Shown here piece after piece: positions 36,127 through 44,658 of a DNA stretch of 63,823 nt. Within the stretch, counting starts at the first letter, position 1; each line of letters begins with the position of its first letter. Made by a program: the position numbers and the translations under genes. The notes below the pieces were generated by a model that searched no databases, was not told the DNA's origin, and saw only the letters and a program-made list of their open reading frames with translations. Origin of the DNA: JAXGPL01 sp040766985 (GTDB taxonomy: Bacteria; Bacillota; Sulfobacillia; JAUYEG01); assembly GCA_040766985.1 (NCBI GenBank), contig JAXGPL010000015.1, positions 1 through 63,823 on the forward strand, in the 5' to 3' direction.

Positions 36127-38451
36127 CTAGTTCCCTGCAGCGGGCCCCATGAACCGCTCAAACCAGCCCACGATGCGTTCCAGCCGCTCCACGCGGTTGC
36201 GTGGTTTGCCGCCGCGCGATAGCTCGTGGTTCTCGCCGGCGAAGCGGACAAATTCGGTTTCCACGCCGAGGCGCTTGAGGGCGATGTACCACTGCTCGCC
36301 CTGTTCCATGGGGCACCGGAGATCCTGCTCGCTGTGGATGATCAGGGTCGGGGTTCGCACGTACGGCGCGTAGCGGATCGGTGAGCGTTCCATGATGAAG
36401 TCCTCGTCTTCCCAAAGGTCGGCCCCGCCCATGCCGTGCCTGTCGCCGGTCCAGCCGATATCCGACACGCCGTACTTGGTGTAGAGGTTGGACATGCTGC
36501 GCTGCGTGACGGCAGCCGCGAAGCGCGTCGTGTGGCCGATCAGGAAGTTGGTCAAGTAGCCGCCCTGGCTGCCGCCCGTGACGCCCATGCGTTTGGGGTC
36601 CGCCCACCTTACGCGGGCCAGGAAGTCCGACGCCGCCATCAGGTCGTGGAAGTCAATTCCGGCCCAGTCGCCGACAACGCGTTCGGCGAACTCGAAGCCA
36701 TATCCCTTGCTGCCCCGCGGATTGGTGTAGAACACTCCGAACCCGCGTGCGCACAACAGCTGGAACTCGTGGTTGAACGCAACGCCGTACGTCGAGTGCG
36801 GGCCGCCGTGGATCTCGAGGACCACCGGGTGGCGTTCGGCCGAACCCGGCACGAAGTTGACCGGCCGCATCAGCCAGCCTTCGATGCGGCCACCCTCGAC
36901 GCTTGGGAAGATGACGCGTTCCGGCCGCGACAGGGTGTATTCGGAGAGCCAGTCTGCAAGGCGCGTTAGGCGCCGCAGCCCGATCAAGCGCTCGTTGACC
37001 GGGCACCCGACCGGCGTCAGGGGTTCGAGCAGCATTGCCTCCGAATTGCGGCCGGCCACCGTCAACGCCTCAAGGGTGCCGACATACACCTCGCCCGGGT
37101 TGTCCGGCCCGCCGCCGATCAGGGCTACGGTTGCCGGCGTCTTTGTTGCTCCGCCGGCGGGCGTCTTGACGGCGAACGACCCGACCACGGGAACGTCGTC
37201 GTCGCCCGTGAGGACCTCAACGTTGGGGTAATACTCGTCGAGCGGGATACCTTCGGGCAGGGAAACCCGGTACAGCCTGCTCAGTCCGCCGTCCGTCGCC
37301 GTGAAGTAGATCCACTTGCCGTCGCCCGACCAGGCCGGCGCTCCTCCACCGCCGTCCGCCCGGACGTCCGTCCCGACCGAGTTGCCAAGGCTCCGGTCAA
37401 ACCCGTCCAGGATGTCAAGCCACGGCGCCATCGCCTCGGTACCGCGCACCGCCTGGTCAAATGGCATCAGCCACAGGTGGGTATTGTAGGCTCCGCCCAT
37501 TTCGGCTTCGCTTCCCGCGGCCGCCAGCCAGCGACCGTCCGGAGACCACGAGACCGCGATCAGCGAGCCGGGATGTGTCACCGATAGCTCGATGGCCGGG
37601 AGTTGTTCTTCGCCGGGCGTTTGCGGCGCTCCCGGCGCTCCCGGCGCTTCCGGCGCCCTCGAGTCAGCACCGCCTGACGGGTTGCCAGCTTGACCGCCAG
37701 CCCCGCCCGTCGTCCCACCGCCCACCACCGCGCTGACGTCAACCGCGAACAGGTCCGTGCGCGGCCGGAGTTCGCGGTCGGGGCGGCGCGCCGACGAGAA
37801 CGCAATCCACTTGCCGTCGGGGGACCAGCCGGACAGATTGTCGTCAAACTCGCCGAACGTGACCTGTGTCGCCTTGCCGGTCGCCACTTCGACAAGGTGG
37901 ATCTTGAGATGGCGGTCGTCGATGAAACCACGCCCGTTGAACTTGTACATCAGGCGCGTAACCACGGTGACGTCGGTGTTCTCGCCTGGTTTCCAGCCGG
38001 TGGCCGTCCAGTCGCCTGGCTTGGCCCGCTCCTCCTTGGGCGGCCGGCGGCCGATCGCGAGCCAGCGCCCGTCGGGCGACCACTCGATCGCCGAAACGCT
38101 CCCGCCCAGGTCGGTAAGGCGTGTTGCCTCGCCGCCGCCGACCAGGTCGAGCAGCCAGACCTGGCCGCCGTCGCCGCGGTCCGAAACGAACGCCAGCTTT
38201 GTGCCATCGGGGGAGTAGCGGGGCAGGCGGTCGCCGGGACGTCCTTTGGCCCCCGCCCCGCGCGTCAGCTGGCGGGGCTCACCCGTCGCCGGGGTAGGTG
38301 CGGTCCAGATGGTGGTTTCATAGTCGTTTGTGTCAAGGTGCAGCGAGGTCACGGTGTAGGCCACGTGGCTTGCGTCCGGGGAGAGTTGCAAGTCACCGGG
38401 CAACCGGAAACGGACGAGATCAGTCGAACCGATCTTGCGTTTGGCGTCCAT
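36127..38451 (-). CDS. S9-family serine peptidase (acylaminoacyl-peptidase/prolyl-oligopeptidase type)
   Basis: 774 residues from an ATG at 38451 with GGAGG 7 nt upstream. The N-terminal propeller (about 10-470) has WSPDG and YSPDG repeats. A Gly/Ala/Pro insert (about 255-290) lies within it. The alpha/beta-hydrolase domain follows from about 510, with the nucleophile in 'GGSQGGY' (Ser about 628), the acid in 'IIHSEQDLRCP' (Asp about 710) and the base in 'GENHELSRGG' (His about 742). The oxyanion-side 'EIHGGPHSTYG' is present. No signal peptide, so it is cytoplasmic and likely degrades short or N-acylated peptides. It fits the peptide-scavenging theme. Confidence 0.9.
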   Translation of the reverse strand: MDAKRKIGSTDLVRFRLPGDLQLSPDASHVAYTVTSLHLDTNDYETTIWTAPTPATGEPRQLTRGAGAKGRPGDRLPRYSPDGTKLAFVSDRGDGGQVWLLDLVGGGEATRLTDLGGSVSAIEWSPDGRWLAIGRRPPKEERAKPGDWTATGWKPGENTDVTVVTRLMYKFNGRGFIDDRHLKIHLVEVATGKATQVTFGEFDDNLSGWSPDGKWIAFSSARRPDRELRPRTDLFAVDVSAVVGGGTTGGAGGQAGNPSGGADSRAPEAPGAPGAPQTPGEEQLPAIELSVTHPGSLIAVSWSPDGRWLAAAGSEAEMGGAYNTHLWLMPFDQAVRGTEAMAPWLDILDGFDRSLGNSVGTDVRADGGGGAPAWSGDGKWIYFTATDGGLSRLYRVSLPEGIPLDEYYPNVEVLTGDDDVPVVGSFAVKTPAGGATKTPATVALIGGGPDNPGEVYVGTLEALTVAGRNSEAMLLEPLTPVGCPVNERLIGLRRLTRLADWLSEYTLSRPERVIFPSVEGGRIEGWLMRPVNFVPGSAERHPVVLEIHGGPHSTYGVAFNHEFQLLCARGFGVFYTNPRGSKGYGFEFAERVVGDWAGIDFHDLMAASDFLARVRWADPKRMGVTGGSQGGYLTNFLIGHTTRFAAAVTQRSMSNLYTKYGVSDIGWTGDRHGMGGADLWEDEDFIMERSPIRYAPYVRTPTLIIHSEQDLRCPMEQGEQWYIALKRLGVETEFVRFAGENHELSRGGKPRNRVERLERIVGWFERFMGPAAGN

Positions 38452-38595
38452 GGCTAGCCTCCTTGGTTACGGTCGGGGTCTTGGTCGTGGAGTTCACCCT
38501 CGTGTGCGCCGGTCCCTACCGCGTGCCGGCAGGGGGGGTTGGGCGCTTCTATGCCGAAACTTGCCCCGAGCGCTATCACCAAGGGAGGTTTCCAG

Positions 38596-39417
38596 ATGGC
38601 CAAACATGTCCTGTTGCATGAGTTGACCCGTCCTGCCTTCGAGGAGTACCTGCAGAGCACCCCGGAGCCCGTCGCGCTGATCCCCGTCGGGTCGATTGAG
38701 CAGCACGGCCCGCACCTGCCCCTCGGCATGGATTCCCTCGCCGCAGTCAACATCTGCAAGGCGGTGGCCGAGCGCGCCAATTGCGTTGTGGCTCAGGCGT
38801 GCCTGCCCGGGTATTCTCCGCATCACATGGGTTTCAAGGGCACGATCACCTTCCGCGAGGAAACCCTCGTCGCCGTCCTCTACGACACGATCGAGAGCCT
38901 GGTCCATCACGGGATCAGGAAGATCATGCTGATCAACGCCCACGGGGGCAACGCGCAGATCGTCGCCTACGCCGCCCGGATGGCCGCCCGCAAATACGGT
39001 GCGACGGTGCTTGTGCCGCAGCAGCCGCCCGCGCCGGACTCCAAGGCGGCCCTCAAGGACTACGTCATCCGCCACGATGTCCACTCGGGCAAGGGCGAGA
39101 CGGGGCTGGCGTTGACCATGTTCCCGGAGCTGGTGGAGTTGGAGCGGGTCAAGGGTTTCAAGCCGACGGCGCGGTGGTACGAAGGCAGCAAGCACCTCGC
39201 CGACCCGGAGAACGAAGACCTGTTCTGGGCGGCGCAGGTTCTGTCGGCGTACATCGGCGACACGCACCAGTATACTTCGTCGGGCGTTTGGGGGTATTCA
39301 GACCCCAACGACGCCGACGTGGAGCAGTCCAAGGAGCGGTTCGAACGGATGGTCGGCGGCCTGGTCAAGCTAATCGAAATCTGGCGGACGGTCCCCGAGC
39401 GCCCGCTCAAGGAGTAG
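38596..39417 (+). CDS. Creatininase-family amidohydrolase
   Basis: 273 residues from the ATG at 38596 (AAGGGAGG, 8-nt spacing). Metal-site motifs of the creatininase family are present: 'PVGSIEQHGPHLPLGMD' (Glu, His, Asp), 'INAHGGNAQ' and 'HSGKGETGLALT'. Family members hydrolyse cyclic amides such as creatinine, or have roles in riboflavin/F420 or mycofactocin maturation. The substrate here cannot be assigned. The next gene, an M20 peptidase, starts 6 nt later, so the two are probably co-transcribed and act in one amide-degradation route. Confidence 0.88.
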   Translation: MAKHVLLHELTRPAFEEYLQSTPEPVALIPVGSIEQHGPHLPLGMDSLAAVNICKAVAERANCVVAQACLPGYSPHHMGFKGTITFREETLVAVLYDTIESLVHHGIRKIMLINAHGGNAQIVAYAARMAARKYGATVLVPQQPPAPDSKAALKDYVIRHDVHSGKGETGLALTMFPELVELERVKGFKPTARWYEGSKHLADPENEDLFWAAQVLSAYIGDTHQYTSSGVWGYSDPNDADVEQSKERFERMVGGLVKLIEIWRTVPERPLKE

Positions 39418-39423
39418 GAGCCT

Positions 39424-40794
39424 GTGCGTATACCCGACCAGCAGACCCTGGAGAAAACCTACGCGGCCATCGACGCCCGGCGGACGGAGTTCACCGCCGA
39501 ACTGCAGGCGATTTGCCGCCAGCCCAGCATCGCCGCCCAAGGCGTCGGCATGCAGGAAGCCGGGGCAATGGTCCGCGACCTGATGGAAAAATCGGGGCTC
39601 AAGGTACAGTTCATCCAAACCCCCGGTTACCCGGTCGTCTTCGGCGAACTCGACGTCGGCGCGCCCAAGACGTTGCTGTTCTACGATCATTACGACGTCC
39701 AGCCGCCTGAGCCGCTCGAAGAGTGGACCCACCCTCCCTTCGGCGCGGAGATTCACGACGGAGTGCTGTATGCGAGAGGTTGTTCGGACAACAAAGGAAA
39801 CCTTGTCGCCCGGCTCCAGGCCATCCGCGCACTGCGCGAGGTCGGCGGCGACCTGCCCCTGAACATCAAGTTCGTGGCCGAAGGCGAGGAAGAGATCGGC
39901 TCGGTGCATCTGGGCGACTTCGTGATGGCCAACCGGGATCGCCTCAAGGCCGACGGCGCGATATGGGAATCCGGCTACAAAAACGCCGCGGGACAGCCGG
40001 GCATGTACTTCGGGATGAAGGGCATGTGCTATGTGGAACTCAAGGTGCGCGGCGCAAATCGCGACCTGCATTCGGCGAGCGGCGCGGTGATCGAGAACCC
40101 GGCGTGGCGGCTCGCCTGGGCGCTCAACACGCTCAAGGGGCCGGACGAGCGGGTGATGCTGGATGGTTTCTATGATGATGTCGTCCCGCCCACCGAAAAG
40201 GACCTGCAGTGGATGCGGCGCGATCCGGCGGACGAGCGACGGGGGCTGGAGACGCTTGGACTGCAGCAGCACCTGCTCGGGCTGACGGGCAAGGAGCTGT
40301 ACATCAAATCGCTGTTCCAGCCGACGTGCACGATCTGCGGCCTGACGGCGGGCTACCAGGGGCCGGGCATGAAGACGGTGCTGCCCAGGGAAGCGAGCGC
40401 CAAGCTCGATTTCCGCCTCGTGCCCAGGCAGGACCCGCATAAGGTGCTGGCGTCGCTGCGCAGGCATCTGGAGGAGCGGGGTTTCGGCGATTTTGAGATC
40501 ACGCCGCTCAGCCTCGAGCCGGCGGGGCGGACGTCGCTCGATGACCCGATCGTCGAGGTGCTTGCCCAGACGGCCCGGGAAATCTACGGCGTCGAGCCGT
40601 CGCTGGCGCCGACGCAGGCCGGGAGCGGCCCGTTCCACTTGTTCTCGGAGGAACTGGGCATCCCGACGGGTTCGGTCGGCGTGGGCTGGCACAAGGCCAA
40701 CAACCACGGGCCGGACGAGAGCATCAGGATGGACGACTACTTTCAGAACATGAAACACGTTGTGTTGTTCATGGCGCGGTTCGCAAGCCGCTGA
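39424..40794 (+). CDS. M20-family metallopeptidase (dipeptidase type)
   Basis: 456 residues from a GTG at 39424 with AGGAG just upstream. Motifs include 'FYDHYDVQPPEP' (first His-x-Asp), 'GCSDNKGNL' (bridging Asp), 'AEGEEEIGS' (catalytic and metal Glu), 'GANRDLHSASGAVI' in the dimerisation domain and 'HKANNHGPDES' near the C-terminus (final His). This fits the carnosinase/CNDP and succinyl-diaminopimelate-like dipeptidases. Cytoplasmic; likely cleaves dipeptides or N-acyl amino acids. Coupled to the creatininase gene with a 6-nt gap. Confidence 0.9.
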   Translation: MRIPDQQTLEKTYAAIDARRTEFTAELQAICRQPSIAAQGVGMQEAGAMVRDLMEKSGLKVQFIQTPGYPVVFGELDVGAPKTLLFYDHYDVQPPEPLEEWTHPPFGAEIHDGVLYARGCSDNKGNLVARLQAIRALREVGGDLPLNIKFVAEGEEEIGSVHLGDFVMANRDRLKADGAIWESGYKNAAGQPGMYFGMKGMCYVELKVRGANRDLHSASGAVIENPAWRLAWALNTLKGPDERVMLDGFYDDVVPPTEKDLQWMRRDPADERRGLETLGLQQHLLGLTGKELYIKSLFQPTCTICGLTAGYQGPGMKTVLPREASAKLDFRLVPRQDPHKVLASLRRHLEERGFGDFEITPLSLEPAGRTSLDDPIVEVLAQTAREIYGVEPSLAPTQAGSGPFHLFSEELGIPTGSVGVGWHKANNHGPDESIRMDDYFQNMKHVVLFMARFASR

Positions 40795-41237
40795 CCGCTG
40801 GCTGCGCTGCCGCTGGCTGTGCCGCAGCAGCCGCCCCGCTGCCGTCGCGGCCACCACCGCAGCAGCCGCCGTCGCGGCCACCACCGCAGCAGCCGCCGTC
40901 GCGGCTGCACAGCACGTGGTCGCGGGGAGTTCAGGTTTCGCAAAAACCAGGTCTCAGAAGACCCAGGTTTCTGGAAACCGGGTCTGCAAAGATCCATTAG
41001 GCGGCTTCATGGTGCCTAAACAACCAGGTTTTACAGAATTGGTATCTCTGGGGCTCAGGTTACTGCTAAACCTGGGCCCCAAAGATACAGATCCTCCGCC
41101 CTCAGTCCCGAAGCCCTCGCCTCCGCCCACCGGACCTCACCGCCGCGCCCGCCGCATTACCGCACCATGGCCTCCGCCCACCGGACCTCACCGCCCGCCC
41201 GCCGCATTACCGCACCATGGCCTCCGCCCACCGGACC
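40795..41237. other. 443-bp convergent intergenic region filled with repeats and hairpins
   Basis: Three blocks follow each other. A 27-bp GC-rich tandem repeat (about 40841-40915) comes first. Then an AT-richer array of short stem-loops (40934-41088). Then a roughly 51-bp tandem repeat (41120 onward) that runs into the 3' end of rsgA. No gene is seen. Confidence 0.6.
40934..41088. repeat. Tandem array of about seven stem-loops
   Basis: Consecutive small inverted repeats: GGTTT-CGCAA-AAACC (40934-40948), GGTCT-CAGA-AGACC (40950-40963), GGTTTC-TG-GAAACC (40966-40979), an imperfect GGTCT/AGATCC (40981-40995), TTAGGC/GCCTAA (40997-41019), ACCA/TGGT (41023-41043), and a long imperfect hairpin of about 20 bp at 41042-41088. 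This is distinct in composition from its surroundings. Confidence 0.6.
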
Positions 41238-41271
41238 TCACCGCCGCGCCCCCCGGCCACCCGACCGGGAC
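41120..41271. repeat. About 51-bp tandem repeat overlapping the rsgA 3' end
   Basis: Copies begin at 41120, 41171 and 41221, each with CCTCCGCCCACCGGACCTCA. The third copy extends into the last codons of rsgA, so the repeat supplies part of its Arg/Gly-rich C-terminus. Confidence 0.75.
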
Positions 41272-42167
41272 AACCGTACGTAATGCTTGTACCTGGCACG
41301 ATCGATCTCGCCTGCGTCTAGGGCAGCCTTGACCGCGCAACCCGGCTCGTGCGTGTGCGTGCAGTCGGCGAATTTGCACCCCGCCGCCAGCCCCGCGATC
41401 TCCGGGAACAACTCGTCGACGTCCTCATGGTCCGGCGACTGCCAGAACGCAAAGGCGCGCACCCCTGGCGTGTCGACGACGTACCCGCCCCCAAGCAGAG
41501 GAAGGCGGTACAGCCGGCTCCCCGTTGTCGTGTGCCTGCCCCAGTGCGTCGCGCTGCTGATTGCGGATGTTCGTGCCGCCGCATCCGGGCACAGCGCGTT
41601 GAGCAGCGAGGACTTGCCGACGCCAGATTGGCCGTAGAAAAGCGTCCAGCGCCCCTCCAACAACGCGGCCAACTCCGATACGCCCTCGCCCGTGACAGCG
41701 CTCGTCAACACATATGGCACTCCGGCCTGCCGGTATGGTTCCAGGGCCGCAACCGCCTGACTTCGGTCGCCCAGATCGACCTTGTTGAGGATGATCATCG
41801 GGGCGGCACCGCCGGACCGTGCGCCGGCGAGGAACTGGCTGACCGTGCCGGGCTTGAAACGCGGCTCCAGCAGCGATACCACGGCGGCGGCCATGTCGAT
41901 ATTCGCTGCCAGGACATGCTCGAGCGGAATGGTCCCCGGCGCGCGGCGCGACACCGTCGTCCGGCGCGGCAGCACTTCGTGGATGACTCCGTTGCCGTCC
42001 TCGCCGGTGGTTACAATCACGCGGTCGCCCACCACGACCATAGTCCGTACCCCCGACTTGGTCCGCGTCAGCCGGCCGCGCAGGCGGCAGGCGACGGTGC
42101 CGGACGGGGTTTCGACATCATAACGGCCACGGTGAACGTCGATCACCCGGGCCTCAATCGTCTGCAA
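41238..42167 (-). CDS. rsgA: Ribosome small-subunit-dependent GTPase RsgA
   Basis: 309 residues from a TTG at 42167 with GGGGGGA about 9 nt upstream. An OB-fold (about 1-75) precedes a circularly permuted GTPase domain with motif order G4-G1-G3: 'ILNKVDL', 'FYGQSGVGKSSLLNAL' (P-loop) and 'VVDTPGVRAFAFW'. The C-terminal zinc site is 'CKFADCTHTHEPGC'. RsgA checks maturation of the 30S decoding centre. Its last residues (SGGRGARR) lie in a tandem DNA repeat. A small peptide and terminator unit lies directly upstream on the same strand and might attenuate it. Confidence 0.93.
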   Translation of the reverse strand: MQTIEARVIDVHRGRYDVETPSGTVACRLRGRLTRTKSGVRTMVVVGDRVIVTTGEDGNGVIHEVLPRRTTVSRRAPGTIPLEHVLAANIDMAAAVVSLLEPRFKPGTVSQFLAGARSGGAAPMIILNKVDLGDRSQAVAALEPYRQAGVPYVLTSAVTGEGVSELAALLEGRWTLFYGQSGVGKSSLLNALCPDAAARTSAISSATHWGRHTTTGSRLYRLPLLGGGYVVDTPGVRAFAFWQSPDHEDVDELFPEIAGLAAGCKFADCTHTHEPGCAVKAALDAGEIDRARYKHYVRLSRSGGRGARR

Positions 42168-42222
42168 AACGGGTTCCCCCCATCTTCCTTCGTCCTTGGA
42201 AACCGCCGGCTAACGCCGGCAA

Positions 42223-42253
42223 CAAAAAACCACGGACCGGACGCGGCCCGTGG
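42223..42253 (-). terminator. Intrinsic terminator ahead of rsgA
   Basis: On the minus strand the stem CCACGGGCC.../...GGTCCGTGG is followed by TTTTTTG, the best U-tract in the window. It ends the small unit that starts at the 42423-42451 promoter. A competing hairpin (GGCAT.../...ATGCC, 42252-42272) overlaps its base by 2 nt. Confidence 0.75.
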
Positions 42254-42279
42254 CATGGGGAACCCCGATGCCTGGAAGC

Positions 42280-42369
42280 TCAGTGTTGGCTGATGCTGTA
42301 CCCCTTCCGGGCGGGCGCCGGCAAGACAACAGCGCGGGCGTACCGCGCAACGCAAAGGCTGCTGCTCAT
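42280..42369 (-). CDS. 29-residue small peptide upstream of rsgA
   Basis: ATG at 42369 with GGGAGAGGTGA about 6 nt upstream, TGA at 42280-42282. The product begins MSSSLCVARYARAVVLPAPA and ends KGYSISQH. It sits between a good sigma-A-like promoter and a strong terminator, making a roughly 190-nt unit. It could be a leader peptide controlling read-through into rsgA or an independent small protein. No repeated regulatory codons are obvious, and no family is recognised. Confidence 0.5.
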   Translation of the reverse strand: MSSSLCVARYARAVVLPAPARKGYSISQH

Positions 42370-42422
42370 GGCGCTCACCTCTCCCTTGGGTCCGAAATGG
42401 CGCGGCTAGAGGCCGCAAACAG

Positions 42423-42451
42423 AGTATAGCGTGCCGCGCACGGAAAGTGAA
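42423..42451 (-). promoter_or_regulatory. Sigma-A-like promoter for the small unit
   Basis: On the minus strand TTCACT (42446-42451), a 17-nt spacer and TATACT (42423-42428). The predicted start of transcription is near 42416, about 47 nt before the peptide ATG. Confidence 0.65.
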
Positions 42452-42579
42452 GCAGCGCTCGGGGGGGAATGCTTATCTTCCCGCGGCGCACGGGCGGCGC
42501 GCATAGACGGCTAACATTGACGGCACGTTGCTGTTCGGCGGCGCGTGTCCCGGTCAAGCGGGCGCCAAGGTATAAGCAG

Positions 42580-42606
42580 TTGCATATATAAGCAGCGGGT
42601 TATACT
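42580..42606 (+). promoter_or_regulatory. Probable promoter of the permease cassette
   Basis: TTGCAT and TATACT lie 15 nt apart, with TATACT directly before the ATG at 42607. Transcription would begin after that ATG, which argues that translation starts at the GTG at 42652. Confidence 0.45.
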
Positions 42607-42651
42607 ATGTTGGCGATGTTAGGACTAATCGCCTGGGAAGGCGGGACTAAT

Positions 42652-43824
42652 GTGACCGACAACCTCAAGAAGCTCGCACTCATCGTCGGGGTCTTCCTGG
42701 CAGCATACTTCATGCCCCTTGACAGCCTGCGATTGCGGCAGGCGATCCTGGAGTCGTTCTACATGCTGCAGGATTATGCCCGGTTGCACGTTTTGACCTG
42801 CCTGGTTCCGGCATTCTTCATCGCCGGCGCGGTGATGAACTTCATATCCTCCAAGGCTGTGATGCGCTACCTCGGCCCCACGGCCAACCGCTGGGTCGCC
42901 TACGGCGTCGCATCGGTGTCCGGCTCCGTCCTCGCCGTCTGTTCGTGTACGGTGCTTCCGCTGTTCAGCGGGATCTACAGGCGTGGCGCAGGCCTTGGGC
43001 CGGCCTCGGCGTTTCTCTACTCGGGCCCGGCGATTAATGTCCTGGCGATGGTGTTGACGGCGCGCGTGTTGGGCTGGCAGATCGGTCTTGCGCGGGCGGC
43101 TGGCGCGGTCATCTTCTCAATCGCCGTCGGCCTCCTGATGGCCCGGCTCTTCCGCCACGAGGAAACCGAACGCGCCAAGGGCTTCGACCTCGGGGCCGCG
43201 GAAGGCGGCAGGCGTTCACTGGGGCAGACGGCCGCGTATCTCGTTGTTCTGATCCTGATCCTGGTCTTTGCCGCCTGGGCCCGGCCTACCGAGCAGGCCG
43301 GCGCGTGGTATTCGGTATGGCAGGTCAAGTGGTTCGTCGTGATCGGCCTGCTGGGGGTCCTGGCCTCGATGCTGGCCCGCTGGTTCAGCCGTGACGAGGT
43401 CAGGGGGTGGGTCGGCGCCACCTGGGATTTCTCGCAGCAGATTCTGCCGCTCTTGTTCGGCGGCGTGTTGGTCGCAGGTTTACTGATGGGAATGCCCGGC
43501 GGCGACCGGGGGTTGATCCCCAGCGCGTGGATTGCCTCGGCCGTCGGCGGCAACTCGATCTTCGCCAACCTGGCGGCGTCGCTCGTCGGGGCAGGCATGT
43601 ACTTCGCGACGCTGACCGAAGTGCCAATCCTGCAGGGCCTGCTTGGCTCGGGCATGGGGCAGGGGCCCGCGCTCGCGCTACTGCTCGCCGGGCCGGCGCT
43701 GAGCCTGCCCAACATGGTCGTCATCAACAGCATCCTGGGCCCAAGGAAGACCGCCGCATTCGTGGCGATAGTGGTCGTCCTGGCGACCTTCAGCGGCTGG
43801 CTGTTCGGGCTCGTTGCCCGCTAA
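42652..43824 (+). CDS. DUF318/ArsP-type permease
   Basis: 390 residues from the GTG at 42652 (GGGAAGGCGGG upstream); the ATG at 42607 overlaps the -10 box. About ten membrane helices. The conserved family core 'SVLAVCSCTVLPLFSGIYRRGAGLGPASAFLYSGPAIN' has a CSC pair, and a second repeat carries 'GGNSIFANLAASLVGAGMYFATLTEVPI'. Permeases of this UPF0718/ArsP family export organoarsenicals or have unknown metal or thiol substrates. It is followed by an ArsR-type repressor and a thioredoxin-like protein, the usual cassette for this family in anaerobes. Confidence 0.85.
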   Translation: MTDNLKKLALIVGVFLAAYFMPLDSLRLRQAILESFYMLQDYARLHVLTCLVPAFFIAGAVMNFISSKAVMRYLGPTANRWVAYGVASVSGSVLAVCSCTVLPLFSGIYRRGAGLGPASAFLYSGPAINVLAMVLTARVLGWQIGLARAAGAVIFSIAVGLLMARLFRHEETERAKGFDLGAAEGGRRSLGQTAAYLVVLILILVFAAWARPTEQAGAWYSVWQVKWFVVIGLLGVLASMLARWFSRDEVRGWVGATWDFSQQILPLLFGGVLVAGLLMGMPGGDRGLIPSAWIASAVGGNSIFANLAASLVGAGMYFATLTEVPILQGLLGSGMGQGPALALLLAGPALSLPNMVVINSILGPRKTAAFVAIVVVLATFSGWLFGLVAR

Positions 43825-43925
43825 GCTCAACAGGGAGCGGGCGAGGGGCGCCGGGCGGGCGGGGGGCACCGGGCGATGGCCAGCGGGTGGGCCACGAAGA
43901 GGTGTAGTGAAAGGGGGAGGCGGTG

Positions 43926-44309
43926 ATGTGCGACCTGGATCCGTTGGTGGAGGCGGCCTGCCTTGCGCAGGTGCTCTCCAGCCCGACGCGGCTCCGCTTG
44001 GTCAAGCTGGTTCAGGCGGAGGAGTTGTGCGTGTGTGAGCTGGCGTTTTTGCTCGGCGTAAGCCAGCCGGCGGTGTCCCAGCATCTCGCCAAACTGCGTG
44101 CGGCGGGTCTGGTGGTGGAGCGCCGGGAAGGCACTCTGTCGTTGTACAAGGCCGCCGATGTCGGCTCGCGGGTCGGCCGAGCCGTCGTTGACATGCTGGC
44201 GGCCGATCCGCGGTCAATGCCGGCCCTGGAGGGCTGTCTCGCCCGCCTGGACGAGGCGAGGCTGAAGCGGCTGGCGGCAAGGAGTGCCGTCGATGCCGAT
44301 GCTCGTTAG
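43926..44309 (+). CDS. ArsR-family metal-responsive repressor
   Basis: 127 residues; the ATG at 43926 is used because GGGGGAGG lies 4-5 nt upstream (a GTG at 43923 is closer). Winged-helix fold with 'LSSPTRLRLVKLVQAEELCVCELAFLLGVSQPAVSQHLAKLRAAGLV'. The ELCVCEL motif at the first recognition helix is the classical As(III)/Sb(III)-binding Cys pair of ArsR. It lies about 100 nt after the permease and before the thioredoxin-like gene. It probably represses the cassette until metalloid binds; the operator was not identified. Confidence 0.9.
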   Translation: MCDLDPLVEAACLAQVLSSPTRLRLVKLVQAEELCVCELAFLLGVSQPAVSQHLAKLRAAGLVVERREGTLSLYKAADVGSRVGRAVVDMLAADPRSMPALEGCLARLDEARLKRLAARSAVDADAR

Positions 44310-44342
44310 GACGTGCGGTTAGGACGTGCGGTTAGGACGTGC
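44305..44342 (+). repeat. 13-bp tandem repeat GTTAGGACGTGCG, three copies
   Basis: The first copy includes the TAG stop of the ArsR gene. The repeat lies in the spacer before the thioredoxin-like gene. Confidence 0.85.
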
Positions 44343-44415
44343 CGCCGGGCGAAGGGCCGGTTTACGTCGGCCTGAACCCGGCCCGATCATGATCCATCCG
44401 AAGGGGGTAATAACA

Positions 44416-44658
44416 ATGCGTCGTGTCGAGGTACTGGGCCCGGGGTGCGCAAAGTGCCACAAGTTGGCCGAGAATGTTGCCCTTGCGGCCGGGCAAGCGG
44501 GAGTCGAAATCGAGTTGACCAAGGTCGAGGACATGTTCGACATCATGGCTCGCGGCTGCAGCAGGACTCCGGGCATCATCATCGATGGAGAGCTCAAACT
44601 GCAGGGCCGCATCGCAACCGTGAAGGAAATCGTGGACTGGCTGAAGCCGAAAAGGTAA
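44416..44658 (+). CDS. Thioredoxin-like small redox protein (redox-active disulfide protein 2 type)
   Basis: 80 residues from the ATG at 44416 with AAGGGGG 8 nt upstream. It begins 'MRRVEVLGPGCAKCHKL' with a CxxC active site, and 'RTPGIIIDGELKLQGRIATVKEI' supplies the cis-Pro loop and C-terminal helices. This fits the short TIGR00412-type thioredoxin-fold proteins often found beside DUF318 permeases and ArsR. It probably passes electrons to, or binds the substrate of, the permease. Confidence 0.88.
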   Translation: MRRVEVLGPGCAKCHKLAENVALAAGQAGVEIELTKVEDMFDIMARGCSRTPGIIIDGELKLQGRIATVKEIVDWLKPKR

